A stretch of 60,589 bases of DNA. Source: a virus. Under the pieces are notes generated by a model. The model did no database searches and had not been told where the DNA came from. It saw only the letters and a program-made list of their open reading frames with translations. How positions within the stretch are numbered: the stretch's first letter is position 1; each line of letters begins with the position of its first letter. The stretch covers positions 1 through 60,589 of the IMG/VR virus record IMGVR_UViG_3300008120_000040. One strand, given 5' to 3'. Made by a program: the position numbers and the translations under genes. This document shows positions 28,339-37,149 of the stretch, in pieces.

Positions 28339-30648
28339 TTATTCAGCTTGGTTCATTTCTTCTTGCTCTTGTACCATTTGTTGCTGCTGTTGTGCAATCT
28401 GCATTTCCATCTCTGCTTGCTGTTTCTTTGCAAAGAATGCATCAACAACCTCTTTCATTTCTACACTAAGAGGTCTTCCTAATTCATATGATTTAAGTAA
28501 TGCTAGTTGCACAAACTCTTGCTCTGAAAGGTCTTGCTTCATTTTCATCTCTGTTGTAACAATATTTAATTTACCTTGAGACTCTAATTGTTGAAGCTGT
28601 GCATCAGCTTGAGCTTTTACTTGTATTGATTGTTGTTGAACTTGCGCATTCATTTCTGAGTTTCTTTGCGCCTTCTCCATTTCCATCTTTTCCTTATTCT
28701 TTTTAGCCTTTGCCATGTACATCTCAGCAAGCTTAGTATTTTTAATACTTCTTATTCTAAATGCATCTTCAAAGTCAAGTACTCCAGCAGACAATGAAGT
28801 TTGAATCATAGCCTCTAAGAATTGTCTTTCTCTCTCGTCTGGCATTACTTCAATCTTAACATCAAATTGTCTTCCTTTAACAGCTTCTGGACTTAAGTAT
28901 TCTTCGTACTGCTTTCCTCCGTATAATACAGAATCATAAAGTAATAATGAAATCTTAAATGCTGTTTGTTGATACAAGTTCAAGTATGCATCGTATATAA
29001 AGTCTGTAGCATTGTTTGATGCTTGTATTTGAGCTTGTTGTACACCTAGACCTAATTTTGGATTAACTCCAGAACCTTCTCTATATTCGTTTACACCAAT
29101 CTCATCACGAAGTCTTTCTAGATAGTGGTTATAAACCATTATCAATTGTTGAATCTGACCAACACTTCCAGTATTAGGAGCTTCTTGAATAGGAAGACCA
29201 TTCATTTGGTCTCCATCTTCTGTTCTACGTCTATAGTAGATATTACCAGTTTGGTCATAAATAGCTTGAAGCTCAAGTGGGCTTAAGGCTTTTCCTTGTC
29301 CAATATTAATATCTGATAATGAGTCAATATCTATGATTAAACCTGATGGTCTAAGCTTAGCAATTAACTGTTGAATCTTCAAGTGAGCTAAAGTCATCTG
29401 GCGAATAGACGTTTCCATTCTTTCTGGAATAGCCATATTCTCCAAATCTAAGTTCTCGTGCATGTAGACACTATAGCTAAAGTATACATCAGCAATCTCT
29501 TTTGCAACAGAAGGCTTAATCATATTTTTAGCAATACCCCACTCAAGCATAATGTCACTATTCAATACATATACGCCTCTATATATTACGTACATATCTT
29601 TTGCTATAGATTCTTTATTGTCAGCTTGACCATTTGGAGTTTTTGTTTTTCTATCTACAGCTACAAGATTGCCATATTTATTTGTCTTAGCTTGATAAAC
29701 AACGTTATCTATAGTCTTAACCTCATAATCAAGTACATCAACAGACCAATCATCATACGGTCTATCTATAGTACTTCTAAACATCTCATTCCATTTAACA
29801 GCCTGAGTATATTGCTTAGACTTCATTGCGATTTGCCATATTTTTTCTTCTGGCATATCTGGGTAGTTATTTCTAATGTCCACTATCTTCATAGACAGTA
29901 TCTCACCTATAAATGAAACATCCCTAAAGTCATCGTATTGAGAAAATCCGTAGAATCCGTTTTCTGGAACTACTCTTCTTACATTAATTTTTCCGTTAGG
30001 GCCTACTGCTACTTTAGTAGCTCCGTATCCAACTTCTGCTATATCTTCTAAAATCTTACGCTTGATAACAGGCCATCCATTTTCATGGAATACATAATCA
30101 CAGCCTTTTTCAAATAAAATCTCTTCTGGTAATTGATATTCTAATCCAAAGTATAATTCTAACTCATCATAATCTGCTGGAGTATACTGGTTTTCTGGAA
30201 TTAACTTAGTACCAGTCTGTTGTTCCATTTGCTTAACTTCTTCTCCAAAGTTCATTCTAAACTCAGCATCGTCTCTATCGTACTGTTTTCTTTCTACTGA
30301 TACTGGGTCTATTGCAGATGCTTTTACCTTCTCATCTCTCTTCATAAACCCACCTATAATAACCTGCATAAACTTAGGAGCTATAGCAGGCGCTTTCATA
30401 TCAAGATTGACAAAAGCTTCTTTTCCGTCTACGTTTAACAAATCTAAAAACTCTTGCATAGGCTGTCTACCTCTTGCAAACTTTCTATTTTTATCAAACT
30501 TTTTATTACGAGTAGTATAGTAACCACTATTGTATGCTTTTTGCAAGAATTTAGATATTTTCAATCCTTCTTGCATGTCTCTTTTTAGCTTAGAGTTCCC
30601 TAAATGGAAATTAAGCAATTCTCTTGATGTTTCTTTATTGTCGCTCAT
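28339..30648 (-). CDS. Portal protein (769 aa)
   Basis: 769 residues, directly after the large terminase and before the scaffold and capsid genes. The N-terminal half has the portal-type layout (NRKFARGRQPMQEFLDLLNV, FVNLDMKAPAIAPKFMQVII, then ILEDIAEVGYGATKVAVGPN). Residues about 500-560 (VGQIQQLIMVYNHYLERLRD, then NEYREGSGV) match the helical stem region. The last 130 residues are a Gln/Glu/Met-rich coiled coil. The length is that of crAss-like portals. Assignment is by order and pattern. Confidence 0.83.
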   Translation of the reverse strand: MSDNKETSRELLNFHLGNSKLKRDMQEGLKISKFLQKAYNSGYYTTRNKKFDKNRKFARGRQPMQEFLDLLNVDGKEAFVNLDMKAPAIAPKFMQVIIGGFMKRDEKVKASAIDPVSVERKQYDRDDAEFRMNFGEEVKQMEQQTGTKLIPENQYTPADYDELELYFGLEYQLPEEILFEKGCDYVFHENGWPVIKRKILEDIAEVGYGATKVAVGPNGKINVRRVVPENGFYGFSQYDDFRDVSFIGEILSMKIVDIRNNYPDMPEEKIWQIAMKSKQYTQAVKWNEMFRSTIDRPYDDWSVDVLDYEVKTIDNVVYQAKTNKYGNLVAVDRKTKTPNGQADNKESIAKDMYVIYRGVYVLNSDIMLEWGIAKNMIKPSVAKEIADVYFSYSVYMHENLDLENMAIPERMETSIRQMTLAHLKIQQLIAKLRPSGLIIDIDSLSDINIGQGKALSPLELQAIYDQTGNIYYRRRTEDGDQMNGLPIQEAPNTGSVGQIQQLIMVYNHYLERLRDEIGVNEYREGSGVNPKLGLGVQQAQIQASNNATDFIYDAYLNLYQQTAFKISLLLYDSVLYGGKQYEEYLSPEAVKGRQFDVKIEVMPDERERQFLEAMIQTSLSAGVLDFEDAFRIRSIKNTKLAEMYMAKAKKNKEKMEMEKAQRNSEMNAQVQQQSIQVKAQADAQLQQLESQGKLNIVTTEMKMKQDLSEQEFVQLALLKSYELGRPLSVEMKEVVDAFFAKKQQAEMEMQIAQQQQQMVQEQEEMNQAE

Positions 30649-30664
30649 AATTATAGCAAAAGTA

Positions 30665-30672
30665 CAAAAATA
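30665..30672 (-). promoter_or_regulatory. TATTTTTG -7 box
   Basis: The minus strand reads TATTTTTGTAC, matching TAnnTTTG, 16 bases before the portal ATG at 30648. It lies in the gap after the terminase stop. Confidence 0.55.
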
Positions 30673-30674
30673 GA

Positions 30675-32702
30675 TTACACGGTAATCTTATATGTTTTTA
30701 ATGGTAAAGAATGAAGTTTTATGTCCTCCTTTTCACTTTCCAAAGATACGCCAGAAAGTAGACTAATCATAAATGCCACACTTCGGTCAAATGGTGTACG
30801 GTTTTCATGGTCATATGCTAGCAACTCCTCTAGTAAATCCGTAAAGTATATTTTTCTACAATGACTCTCTATGTAAGATATACAAGTATCTAGCTGCCTA
30901 GCCATAGCAAAGCTATCTCCAGAAGCTACCCCATATTTCTTAGGGCCACCTTGCCTTCTTTTGTGCCTGTCAACAGCAGCATCTGGCGTTCTTAATAGAT
31001 AAGACTTAAATCCCTTATTCTGGAAATAGTCAACAAAGTCATCGCCTACGTCATTCTCGTAACATGCCTTATATCCGTAAAACACAGATGCTTTTAGCAT
31101 TTCGTCATGAAACAAACTCTTAAGTCTTGGCCTTCCTACGTACTCCGCTACTGGCATACCCGTATTTTCTGGGTCTTTCATGTCTAGCTTCTCAAACACG
31201 TAGCATGTTCCCATTGAACCCTTGCCGCTAATAACAGAGGATTTAAATGGGTCAATCCCGCTTGAGTATATGTGATTATTAGCTGGAGACTTTGAGCCGT
31301 TAATTTCAACAGACTTATTTTGCATGTCTTTTGCAGGAAACTTATGTATCAGCCAAGAACCTTCTTTGTCGTCAGCCCAGTCTACAGTCCTATTGTCTTT
31401 CCAAAAAAACCTTACCCTTCTCATTGGCGCTTTTTCTTCTTTAAGGAAGTCTAACTGGTTATATATGTTTTCTGCATTAAAATAGCATTTTTTAGAATCA
31501 ATCATAAAAGCCTCGTTTTCATCAAACGGGTTCATACGAATCTCCTCCGATAACTGCTGTTTATCTGTTATTAGTTTTCTTTGTGATAGCAAATACTCTT
31601 TGCTGCCCATTTCAATCTTAATTCCAAACTTCTCATATATAAACTTCTTTTGCTTTTCAGTAGGTGCATCTATAATAGATTTACCATACTCATCTATAAA
31701 TCCTTCGTATCCATCATATGCTGGGCAGAAATATCTATAAAGACCAGAAGCGGTCATCGCATTTTCAAATTGGTTAGACGAGTCGTATAAGCTTTTATAA
31801 GGCTCACCTCCAGACTTGGCATCATTGGCAGTAGATGGTATCAAACAGAATCCAACCTTGATAGCACCACGACCCATTGTCTTTTTAACGATAGGCCAGT
31901 ATTGGTTAACAGATACATCTTTAGGCCACTTACCAGCCTCATCCATTAGTAGCGCAGTAACACGCCCAGAATCATACGAGTTAAGGGCAGTGTTTTTGAA
32001 ATTAATCTTTGACTCAAGGCCAATGTCATCATCAAATATCTTTCCCTTCTCCCTGCTCTTAGCCTTCTTTTTATCTTTCTTTTTCTTAAATACAAGTTCT
32101 GTTTTAGTCTCTTCATCTTCCGCTCTCGGTTTTAGGAATATCGGTAAATTACGATACCCATTCATTACCATGTAAACGAATGCATCACTAGCATCCTTTC
32201 CCGTCTTTGATATAATACCACAGAATGACTTACGTTTAGTTATAGCTTTCCATACCAGATATGCAGTAGCTTGTGATGTAGCACCCTCACGACGCTTCTT
32301 AATCCTTACTATACCAAAACAGTATGGTAGTGATTCTGTATGCTCTTGGAAATAGAAATACTTTCTATCTACATCTCTATAGTCTGGGTTTGAGCCATCC
32401 TCTAGTGTCCAGTAGTTTAAATAAAAATAATGCAACCCTGTAATATAGGTTGCCTCTCCATCGTTATAAAACCAGTATCCGTTGTATATGCGACCCATTT
32501 CCTGAATAACAAAGTCACGTTGCTGGTCGTTGTATATAGGGGTGCCCTCTTCATCAAATTCTAGTTCATCAAAATAGTCTGGTATATCAATTTTGTAAAA
32601 TTTTTGGTCATCCTTATCTAAGTCAAAGTTTTCTATTAGAGAACTTTTTGGTATTTCTGGAAACTTATATTTAATTCCGTATACTTCTATTGATTTAGCC
32701 AT
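30675..32702 (-). CDS. Terminase large subunit (675 aa)
   Basis: 675 residues. The ATPase part has a Walker A-like KKRREGATS (135-143; Arg/Glu in place of the usual Gly-rich loop start, as in crAss-like and T4-like terminases) and Walker B LLMDEAG (251-257). The nuclease part has GIDPF (482-486) supplying a metal-binding Asp, and later acidic residues around YENDVGDDFVDYF. A Lys-rich insertion (KKKKDKKKAKSREKGK, about 206-221) lies between the ATPase motifs. It packages the genome into the prohead. It overlaps the upstream small-terminase candidate by one base. Confidence 0.93.
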   Translation of the reverse strand: MAKSIEVYGIKYKFPEIPKSSLIENFDLDKDDQKFYKIDIPDYFDELEFDEEGTPIYNDQQRDFVIQEMGRIYNGYWFYNDGEATYITGLHYFYLNYWTLEDGSNPDYRDVDRKYFYFQEHTESLPYCFGIVRIKKRREGATSQATAYLVWKAITKRKSFCGIISKTGKDASDAFVYMVMNGYRNLPIFLKPRAEDEETKTELVFKKKKDKKKAKSREKGKIFDDDIGLESKINFKNTALNSYDSGRVTALLMDEAGKWPKDVSVNQYWPIVKKTMGRGAIKVGFCLIPSTANDAKSGGEPYKSLYDSSNQFENAMTASGLYRYFCPAYDGYEGFIDEYGKSIIDAPTEKQKKFIYEKFGIKIEMGSKEYLLSQRKLITDKQQLSEEIRMNPFDENEAFMIDSKKCYFNAENIYNQLDFLKEEKAPMRRVRFFWKDNRTVDWADDKEGSWLIHKFPAKDMQNKSVEINGSKSPANNHIYSSGIDPFKSSVISGKGSMGTCYVFEKLDMKDPENTGMPVAEYVGRPRLKSLFHDEMLKASVFYGYKACYENDVGDDFVDYFQNKGFKSYLLRTPDAAVDRHKRRQGGPKKYGVASGDSFAMARQLDTCISYIESHCRKIYFTDLLEELLAYDHENRTPFDRSVAFMISLLSGVSLESEKEDIKLHSLPLKTYKITV

Positions 32703-33313
32703 TACTCAAATTGTTTTTTAGTAAACTTGTCAATTTTTTCAAACATATTTAACCCAGTCCCAGTTAGTGCAAATATCTTTATACTAGCATCTCTATTCTC
32801 AAGAGCTACTATATACCCCTTCTTTGCCATCCTATTGTTTATAGCATAAAAGTTATATTGCATATCTGCGCAATCCCTTTTAAAGTCTCTCATAGAATAA
32901 AAGTTATATGTCCCAGCCCAAAGCAAAAAGGAGCATTCTACTAAAGATAACTTAGTTATACTAGAAACTGTATTCATCTTAGCTAAGAATGTATACATAT
33001 CTATAATCCTGCCATCCCTTTCTTTTACCTTGGCAAGCGCTTTTTCGTATGCACTGTTTCTAGCTTGTACAACTTTTGTCCTGATATGCCTTTGTAAATT
33101 ATTTATATGTTTGTCCTTGCCGTATACCTTTTGCTTTTCTTTAAACAGCTTGTAACTAAGCTTGTCGTATTTCTCGTTCTTGTTTTTAATTACACGACTC
33201 TTAGTGTCTTTAGAGCTTTCGTGCAGTCTTTTTAACCTAAGAACTTCCTCTTTAGTAGACTTGTACGCTTCGTATAATTCCTTCCAAGTGCTGTTCTTTG
33301 TTATGTATTTCAT
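32702..33313 (-). CDS. Putative small terminase subunit (203 aa)
   Basis: 203 residues. Residues 1-105 are a highly charged coiled coil (KEEVLRLKRLHESSKDTKSR). Residues about 110-200 look like a winged helix-turn-helix of the MarR type (LSLVECSFLLWAGTYNFYSM, NNRMAKKGYIVALENRD, then KIFALTGTGLNMFEK). DNA-binding plus oligomerising parts directly upstream of the large terminase, with a TAATG overlap, fit a small terminase. A transcription regulator is the alternative. Confidence 0.6.
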   Translation of the reverse strand: MKYITKNSTWKELYEAYKSTKEEVLRLKRLHESSKDTKSRVIKNKNEKYDKLSYKLFKEKQKVYGKDKHINNLQRHIRTKVVQARNSAYEKALAKVKERDGRIIDMYTFLAKMNTVSSITKLSLVECSFLLWAGTYNFYSMRDFKRDCADMQYNFYAINNRMAKKGYIVALENRDASIKIFALTGTGLNMFEKIDKFTKKQFE

Positions 33314-33603
33314 TTAACAAGTTGTTCTATTAAAGGCTTGCTTCTTGATTTATCTTTTTCTTCGTCACCAGTAAGCGCGTTGTCAATTTTAAGCTTTTTC
33401 ATAACGTCGTTTATGTCACCTACGCTATTAAAAAACTTCATAACTCTTTCCATAGTCCCGTCATTCTTATCTGACAGCTCTAATACAGATAGGTCTGTGT
33501 TGTTTAGCATGCTGGTTATTTCGTTAAGCTTTCTATTTAAAGCATAATAAGCTCCTACAATACCATCTTGTTCGTACAGTTTTAGTTTTTCTTTATCGGT
33601 CAT
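33310..33603 (-). CDS. Small helical protein of unknown function (97 aa)
   Basis: Start set at 33603 because this ATG makes an ATGA overlap with the preceding stop; a frame 7 codons longer exists but is less likely. The protein is acidic and helical (GIVGAYYALNRKLNEITSML, then DGTMERVMKFFNSVGDINDV). Its stop overlaps the next ATG in the same way, so these genes are probably translationally coupled to the terminase genes. A terminase accessory role is possible. No family is recognised. Confidence 0.68.
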   Translation of the reverse strand: MTDKEKLKLYEQDGIVGAYYALNRKLNEITSMLNNTDLSVLELSDKNDGTMERVMKFFNSVGDINDVMKKLKIDNALTGDEEKDKSRSKPLIEQLVK

Positions 33604-34193
33604 ACAGTTTCTTTTGCTAAACAATCGGAGTATCTAAGTCTTATTGCAGTTTCAACAACCCCATTGACGTTATGTGTCATTTCGTAGTCTGAATGGATGT
33701 ATGTTATAGCAATGTCGCCTACTTCAAAGTCTGTTATTGAGTCAGGCTTTGCTAAAATCCTTAATTTGTTGGGTATTTTTATTTTTTCTGCCTCAAATAC
33801 GCTAGACTGCTCTACATATATCCTTTCTGCTAGCATAAATCCGTCTATTGGGATTAATTTTCCGTCAATTACGCCAAAATATACGAATATCCCTTCAACA
33901 GAAAAGAGTTTGTAACCGTGTGGGATACGTTTGTCTGTAAGTTCAGACTCCTCACGCATGCTATTGTGGTGTGCCAGTACATGTGTTCCTGCTTTTAAGT
34001 TTTTGTAATCAGTTAATAAGACTCCTTGGGTAAAATTAGTGACACGGCTATCCCATGAATACTCGTTAGCCATGTAAAGTTGACCTTTAGTTCCGTCTTC
34101 TTTTGTAAATGAGTGTGTTTCTTTTTCATCAACGTCAACTAGTACTATGACGCGATTGCCAACAGGCCGAATTTTGTTGTACAGTTCTTTCAT
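33600..34193 (-). CDS. GroES-like co-chaperonin candidate (197 aa)
   Basis: 197 residues. The start NKIRPVGNRVIVLVDVDEKE resembles the GroES opening strand (IRPLGDRVLV), and a later stretch KAGTHVLAHHNSMREE sits where GroES proteins have their GDxVxF strand. It is twice GroES length, with an added beta-rich C-terminal part (SITDFEVGDIAITYIHSDYE). Phage-encoded co-chaperonins such as T4 gp31 help fold the capsid protein, which would fit the late operon. It has its own TATATTTG box. The assignment is tentative. Confidence 0.6.
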   Translation of the reverse strand: MKELYNKIRPVGNRVIVLVDVDEKETHSFTKEDGTKGQLYMANEYSWDSRVTNFTQGVLLTDYKNLKAGTHVLAHHNSMREESELTDKRIPHGYKLFSVEGIFVYFGVIDGKLIPIDGFMLAERIYVEQSSVFEAEKIKIPNKLRILAKPDSITDFEVGDIAITYIHSDYEMTHNVNGVVETAIRLRYSDCLAKETV

Positions 34194-34209
34194 TTGCTTT
34201 GGTTATTCG

Positions 34210-34217
34210 CAAATATA
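34210..34217 (-). promoter_or_regulatory. TATATTTG -7 box
   Basis: The minus strand reads TATATTTGCGAATAACC, 16 bases before the ATG at 34193. Confidence 0.6.
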
Positions 34218-34239
34218 CGCAGATATTCGTATTTGTATC

Positions 34240-34545
34240 TTATTTAAATCGTTCTCCTTTGCCAGATGTTCTACCAGAGCGGTATACTTGAGAACTTTTA
34301 GACCATAAATGATGATAAGCCCACCATCCTGGAGTTAACTTAGATGCGTTTGCAGATTTTGCATGACGGCTTCTATAGTTTTTTCTTGCTTCAGCAGAAT
34401 AATTAGAGGAGTAGCCTTTAGCGCCAAATCTTACGATACGAACTTTATCGCCTTCTTTAGCAAGTACAACCTTTTTATGCGTTCCATCGGTAGCATTTTT
34501 AGGTTTATTGTACCCAGCAAATTTTTCTCCTCTATATTCTACCAT
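34240..34545 (-). CDS. Conserved small phage protein with R-x-R-H motif (101 aa)
   Basis: 101 residues. The central motif KVRIVRFGAKGYSSNYSAEA then KNYRSRHAKSANASKLTPGW ends in WWAYHHLW. This Arg/His/Trp pattern (xRxRH ... Tx3Wx4W) recurs in small proteins of many unrelated phages, often in head or packaging regions; its function is unknown to me. It overlaps the previous small basic ORF by 7 bases. Basic charge suggests nucleic-acid contact. Confidence 0.75.
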   Translation of the reverse strand: MVEYRGEKFAGYNKPKNATDGTHKKVVLAKEGDKVRIVRFGAKGYSSNYSAEARKNYRSRHAKSANASKLTPGWWAYHHLWSKSSQVYRSGRTSGKGERFK

Positions 34546-34679
34546 TTCCCTGTCTTTAATTTTTTAAAGTCTTTAGCAGACACAGTTGATTTACTTTTAG
34601 GCTTAGATGTTCCAGCCTTTTTCTTAGCGTTGATGTTATTCACTAAGCTGTTCTTTACTCCTAGTTTATTTACTTTCAT
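34539..34679 (-). CDS. Small Lys-rich protein (46 aa)
   Basis: Start at 34679 is set by a good ribosome-binding site, AAGGAAG, 5 bases upstream, which is rare in this genome. A longer frame to 34748 exists but overlaps the preceding ORF fully. The protein is very basic (NNINAKKKAGTSKPKSKST ... FKKLKTGKW) with no recognisable domain. It is part of a cluster of small basic proteins that may bind packaged DNA. Confidence 0.6.
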   Translation of the reverse strand: MKVNKLGVKNSLVNNINAKKKAGTSKPKSKSTVSAKDFKKLKTGKW

Positions 34680-34680
34680 A

Positions 34681-34809
34681 TTATCTTCCTTGGCCGCGGT
34701 AAGTTTTTGGCTTACCCACGTGTTTGTTATAAGTTTTTTTAGCAGCACCTGTTTTGCGCTTACCGAATGAAATTTTTACGCTACCTCCAGCTGATTTAAG
34801 CTTTGCCAT
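34681..34809 (-). CDS. Small basic protein (42 aa)
   Basis: An ORF of 43 codons, ATG at 34809, stop at 34681, ending one base before the next gene's ATG. The sequence (VKISFGKRKTGAAKKTYNK, then GKPKTYRGQGR) is strongly basic. I recall short proteins with FGKR...KK...YRGQGR in other Bacteroidota and crAss-like phages. It starts one base after the upstream gene stops, so the spacing leaves no room for another gene. The role is unknown; a nucleoid or virion DNA-binding function is possible. Confidence 0.65.
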   Translation of the reverse strand: MAKLKSAGGSVKISFGKRKTGAAKKTYNKHVGKPKTYRGQGR

Positions 34810-34810
34810 T

Positions 34811-35479
34811 TTATTTATTTGTATTAACAAATGGGTTGTTTATAAATAGAGCACTTGCTCCTCTTTCTTTTGAACCTTGTCCTGTTTTAGTAGAACTTAC
34901 AAAACCTCTGTTTTTAAACATTTGTTTTTTTAATGCCTCATCATAAGAAGCCTTATCTTTAAAATAGTAAGTATCCTGACCACCTTCTTTATTGTCATCT
35001 CTCCATGTAAAACTATATTCAGTCTTTTTGTCTTCTTGTTTTGGAGGAACTTCTTGCTTAGGTTTTTCTTTTGGTTTTGGCTCTTCTTTAGGTGTAATGT
35101 TTTCTACTGCATTCATTATCTCAAATGTTCTAGCGCCTAATATACCATCTGCAAGCGTACCAGCTTTTGGCATACCATACTTATTCATCATATTTTGAAT
35201 AACCTTTTTACCCTCTGGAGTTGATTCCAAATATGCTATTTGAGCTTTCTGAAAATCTTTATTTGACGTAGTAGGGAAATTATATCTACTTGCATAATCA
35301 AGCAATGTTTCTTCTGTAAGTCCAGATTCGGTAAATGCGTTACTTCTACCTGTAGGAGTTTTTTCTACACCACCTCCATAAACAGAAAGACCTGTTCCTT
35401 TTACTTTTTTAGATTTAGGAGTTGGCTCTTGTCTAGCCATTTTATCAACAACGATTTGATGTATTCTAGCTAAATCCAT
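34811..35479 (-). CDS. Unknown protein, possible peptidoglycan-binding-like region (222 aa)
   Basis: 222 residues. Residues about 65-125 include LDYASRYNFPTTSNKDFQKA and YGMPKAGTLADGILGARTFE, which loosely resembles a PG_binding_1 fold (D/N-G-x-x-G-x-x-T). A Lys/Pro/Glu linker (KEEPKPKEKPKQEVPPKQED) follows and then a basic end. It lies in the cluster of small basic late genes. The domain suggestion is weak. Confidence 0.65.
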   Translation of the reverse strand: MDLARIHQIVVDKMARQEPTPKSKKVKGTGLSVYGGGVEKTPTGRSNAFTESGLTEETLLDYASRYNFPTTSNKDFQKAQIAYLESTPEGKKVIQNMMNKYGMPKAGTLADGILGARTFEIMNAVENITPKEEPKPKEKPKQEVPPKQEDKKTEYSFTWRDDNKEGGQDTYYFKDKASYDEALKKQMFKNRGFVSSTKTGQGSKERGASALFINNPFVNTNK

Positions 35480-35480
35480 A

Positions 35481-35777
35481 TTAGTACATATTTTTTAACT
35501 TACTCTTAGATTTATCAAGAGCAGATTTTATTTTAGCTCTATCAATAGCATTTATTAAACGAGGCTTTCTTGGGTCGTTAATTGTTGGCTTAACAGGGTA
35601 TTCTTTGCTTTTACCCATTTCTCTAGCTTCAGCTTCTTTTTTTGTTTCTGGCTTTAAAGTACCAACAGCGCCTTTAGGTCTAGACATGAATTCTTCTTGC
35701 ATTGCTTTATCAAAAGCTGCTTTATTATCTGGCTTGCCCATTTCGCCTACTCTTTTTTTCTTTGGAGGTATTTGCAT
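35481..35777 (-). CDS. Basic protein of unknown function (98 aa)
   Basis: 98 residues, Lys/Pro/Arg-rich and probably disordered (MQIPPKKKRVGEMGKPDNKA ... KSALDKSKSKLKNMY). It overlaps the upstream gene's stop by one base and ends one base before the next gene, so all three are probably co-translated. No family is recognised. Confidence 0.65.
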   Translation of the reverse strand: MQIPPKKKRVGEMGKPDNKAAFDKAMQEEFMSRPKGAVGTLKPETKKEAEAREMGKSKEYPVKPTINDPRKPRLINAIDRAKIKSALDKSKSKLKNMY

Positions 35778-36010
35778 TATTTTTTCTTTTTAGTTGTTTT
35801 AGTGGCTGGTTTTTTAGTTTCCATCTTTTTAAGCGCATTTTTCTTTCTAGGCTTTTTAACTTCATCAAGCGCCTTGATTGTACTTTCTGCTATTCTCTCA
35901 ACTTCCGCTTTTTCCTCGGCAGTTAAGTTACTCTGTTTTACATAGTCAGTAGGAACGTATTCCCATTTCTTACCAAACAGATTTTTAAAGAATTCAATTA
36001 TCTTTTTCAT
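35777..36010 (-). CDS. Small Lys-rich protein with amphipathic N-terminus (77 aa)
   Basis: 77 residues. It begins MKKIIEFFKNLFGKKWEYVP, an amphipathic helix that could lie on a membrane, then a charged helix (LTAEEKAEVERIAESTIKAL) and a Lys/Thr tail. A TACTTTTG box lies 6 bases upstream, so its message may be nearly leaderless. The function is unknown. Confidence 0.65.
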   Translation of the reverse strand: MKKIIEFFKNLFGKKWEYVPTDYVKQSNLTAEEKAEVERIAESTIKALDEVKKPRKKNALKKMETKKPATKTTKKKK

Positions 36011-36015
36011 ATGTA

Positions 36016-36023
36016 CAAAAGTA
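36016..36023 (-). promoter_or_regulatory. TACTTTTG -7 box
   Basis: The minus strand reads TTACTTTTGTACAT, matching TAnnTTTG, just before the ATG at 36010. Confidence 0.5.
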
Positions 36024-36024
36024 A

Positions 36025-36645
36025 CTATTTCTTAGAATAATATTTCACTATGTGTTTTGCCATGTCAGCAGGTACTTTTCGGTAGGACTTCTTAAATCCT
36101 TCAGGAGACATTTCCACTAGTTTCTTATCGTAGTATATACCAGTAGGGAATCTTTTAATCTCAGGCAGCATGTAGTAGCTATATAGGTATGTATTAGCTT
36201 TCTTGGTATATCTGTTTATAGGAATGGGTAGCTCCCATTTACGAATCTTATCAACAGCCCTCATCTCGCAGTCTCTTTCCATTTCCACCATTTTATCCAA
36301 AGCTTTAGCTAGTTGACTCTTATTCATAATCTTCTCGCCTGCTAGCCATCCCCAAGTATGCCCAGTGTAATCATGCCACTCATCCCACCTTGGGTCTGTT
36401 TTCCATTGCTCCATATGTGAGAACTCGTGTATCAATATCTCAAACCACTGTATGAAAGGTTTACCACATGCAACAGCTAACACCTTCTCATCTGAGTCAA
36501 AGTATCCGCTACACTCTTGTTCAAAGTCGTCTGTTAAGACAATCTTTTTGGCAGGTGCTAGCATTAACTCTACTCCGTATGTCTTACACTGTCTTTTTAC
36601 AGATGCCATGAATGGCTTAAACTCTAGTGGTATATCGTACTTCAT
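36025..36645 (-). CDS. Zinc metallopeptidase-like protein (206 aa)
   Basis: 206 residues. The helix WFEILIHEFSHMEQWKTD carries an HExxH zinc motif at residues 73-77, and a second helix MVEMERDCEMRAVDKI (119-134) offers Glu residues for the third ligand, as in gluzincins. No signal peptide is seen, so it acts in the cytoplasm or virion. HEFSHMEQ-type proteins occur in several phages with unknown substrates; prohead maturation or inactivation of a host protein are both possible. It has its own TAAATTTG box 4 bases upstream. Confidence 0.75.
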   Translation of the reverse strand: MKYDIPLEFKPFMASVKRQCKTYGVELMLAPAKKIVLTDDFEQECSGYFDSDEKVLAVACGKPFIQWFEILIHEFSHMEQWKTDPRWDEWHDYTGHTWGWLAGEKIMNKSQLAKALDKMVEMERDCEMRAVDKIRKWELPIPINRYTKKANTYLYSYYMLPEIKRFPTGIYYDKKLVEMSPEGFKKSYRKVPADMAKHIVKYYSKK

Positions 36646-36649
36646 ACCT

Positions 36650-36657
36650 CAAATTTA
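36650..36657 (-). promoter_or_regulatory. TAAATTTG -7 box
   Basis: The minus strand reads TAAATTTGAGGT immediately before the ATG at 36645, so the start of transcription should lie at or near the start codon. Confidence 0.55.
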
Positions 36658-36660
36658 CAG

Positions 36661-37119
36661 TTAAATCAATCTCAACCTATTCCCGTTGAAGAATACATTA
36701 GGATTCACCCAGAACTCTATATTAGACCCTAGCTTCTGAGCTATTATCTTATTCTCAATTAGGTCTGTTATGCCAGCCTTTATCGTGTTGGGGGAGGATA
36801 TACCTGTGGAGACCTGTATGTCTGGAATATGGTATACTACCGTCTGACTGAGGGGGCGTATAGTACATGCACCGTAAACCAGTAGCCTCAACCCAGTACC
36901 CGTTAAATTCATTAAATCTTTCAAGTTGTCATTAAACAGCTTTGTATAAGCTGAAGTGTCAGATAGTGACATCTTGTTCTTAGGTATCTTCCTGACAGCG
37001 TATAGGTCATCCCCATCTTTCATCTGCCATACCTCCTCATCGTGTTTTGTAATGTAGTGACGCTCCTCTAGTCCTAGAACCCTAAATGGACTCTGTATGT
37101 ACGATTCGTACTTTTTCAT
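36661..37119 (-). CDS. RepL-like winged-helix protein (152 aa)
   Basis: 152 residues. The C-terminal half looks like a winged helix of the RepL / plasmid replication family: TVVYHIPDIQVSTGISSPN (recognition helix region), TIKAGITDLIENKIIAQK, then the characteristic ending FWVNPNVFFNGNRLRLI. It is the first gene of the late arm and borders the non-coding region that holds iteron-like repeats. It could be a replication initiator acting there or a regulator of the two divergent arms. Family assignment is from the NPNVFFNG motif and fold pattern. Confidence 0.68.
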   Translation of the reverse strand: MKKYESYIQSPFRVLGLEERHYITKHDEEVWQMKDGDDLYAVRKIPKNKMSLSDTSAYTKLFNDNLKDLMNLTGTGLRLLVYGACTIRPLSQTVVYHIPDIQVSTGISSPNTIKAGITDLIENKIIAQKLGSNIEFWVNPNVFFNGNRLRLI

Positions 37120-37149
37120 ATATTTGCATTGACTTATTTAAAATGGAAA

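Noticed and set aside
37119-37129. Plus-strand TATATTTGCAT near the start of the RepL-like gene as a rightward promoter
   Set aside because: No TTTG -33 element at a suitable distance and it overlaps the minus-strand start codon region, so it may be chance.
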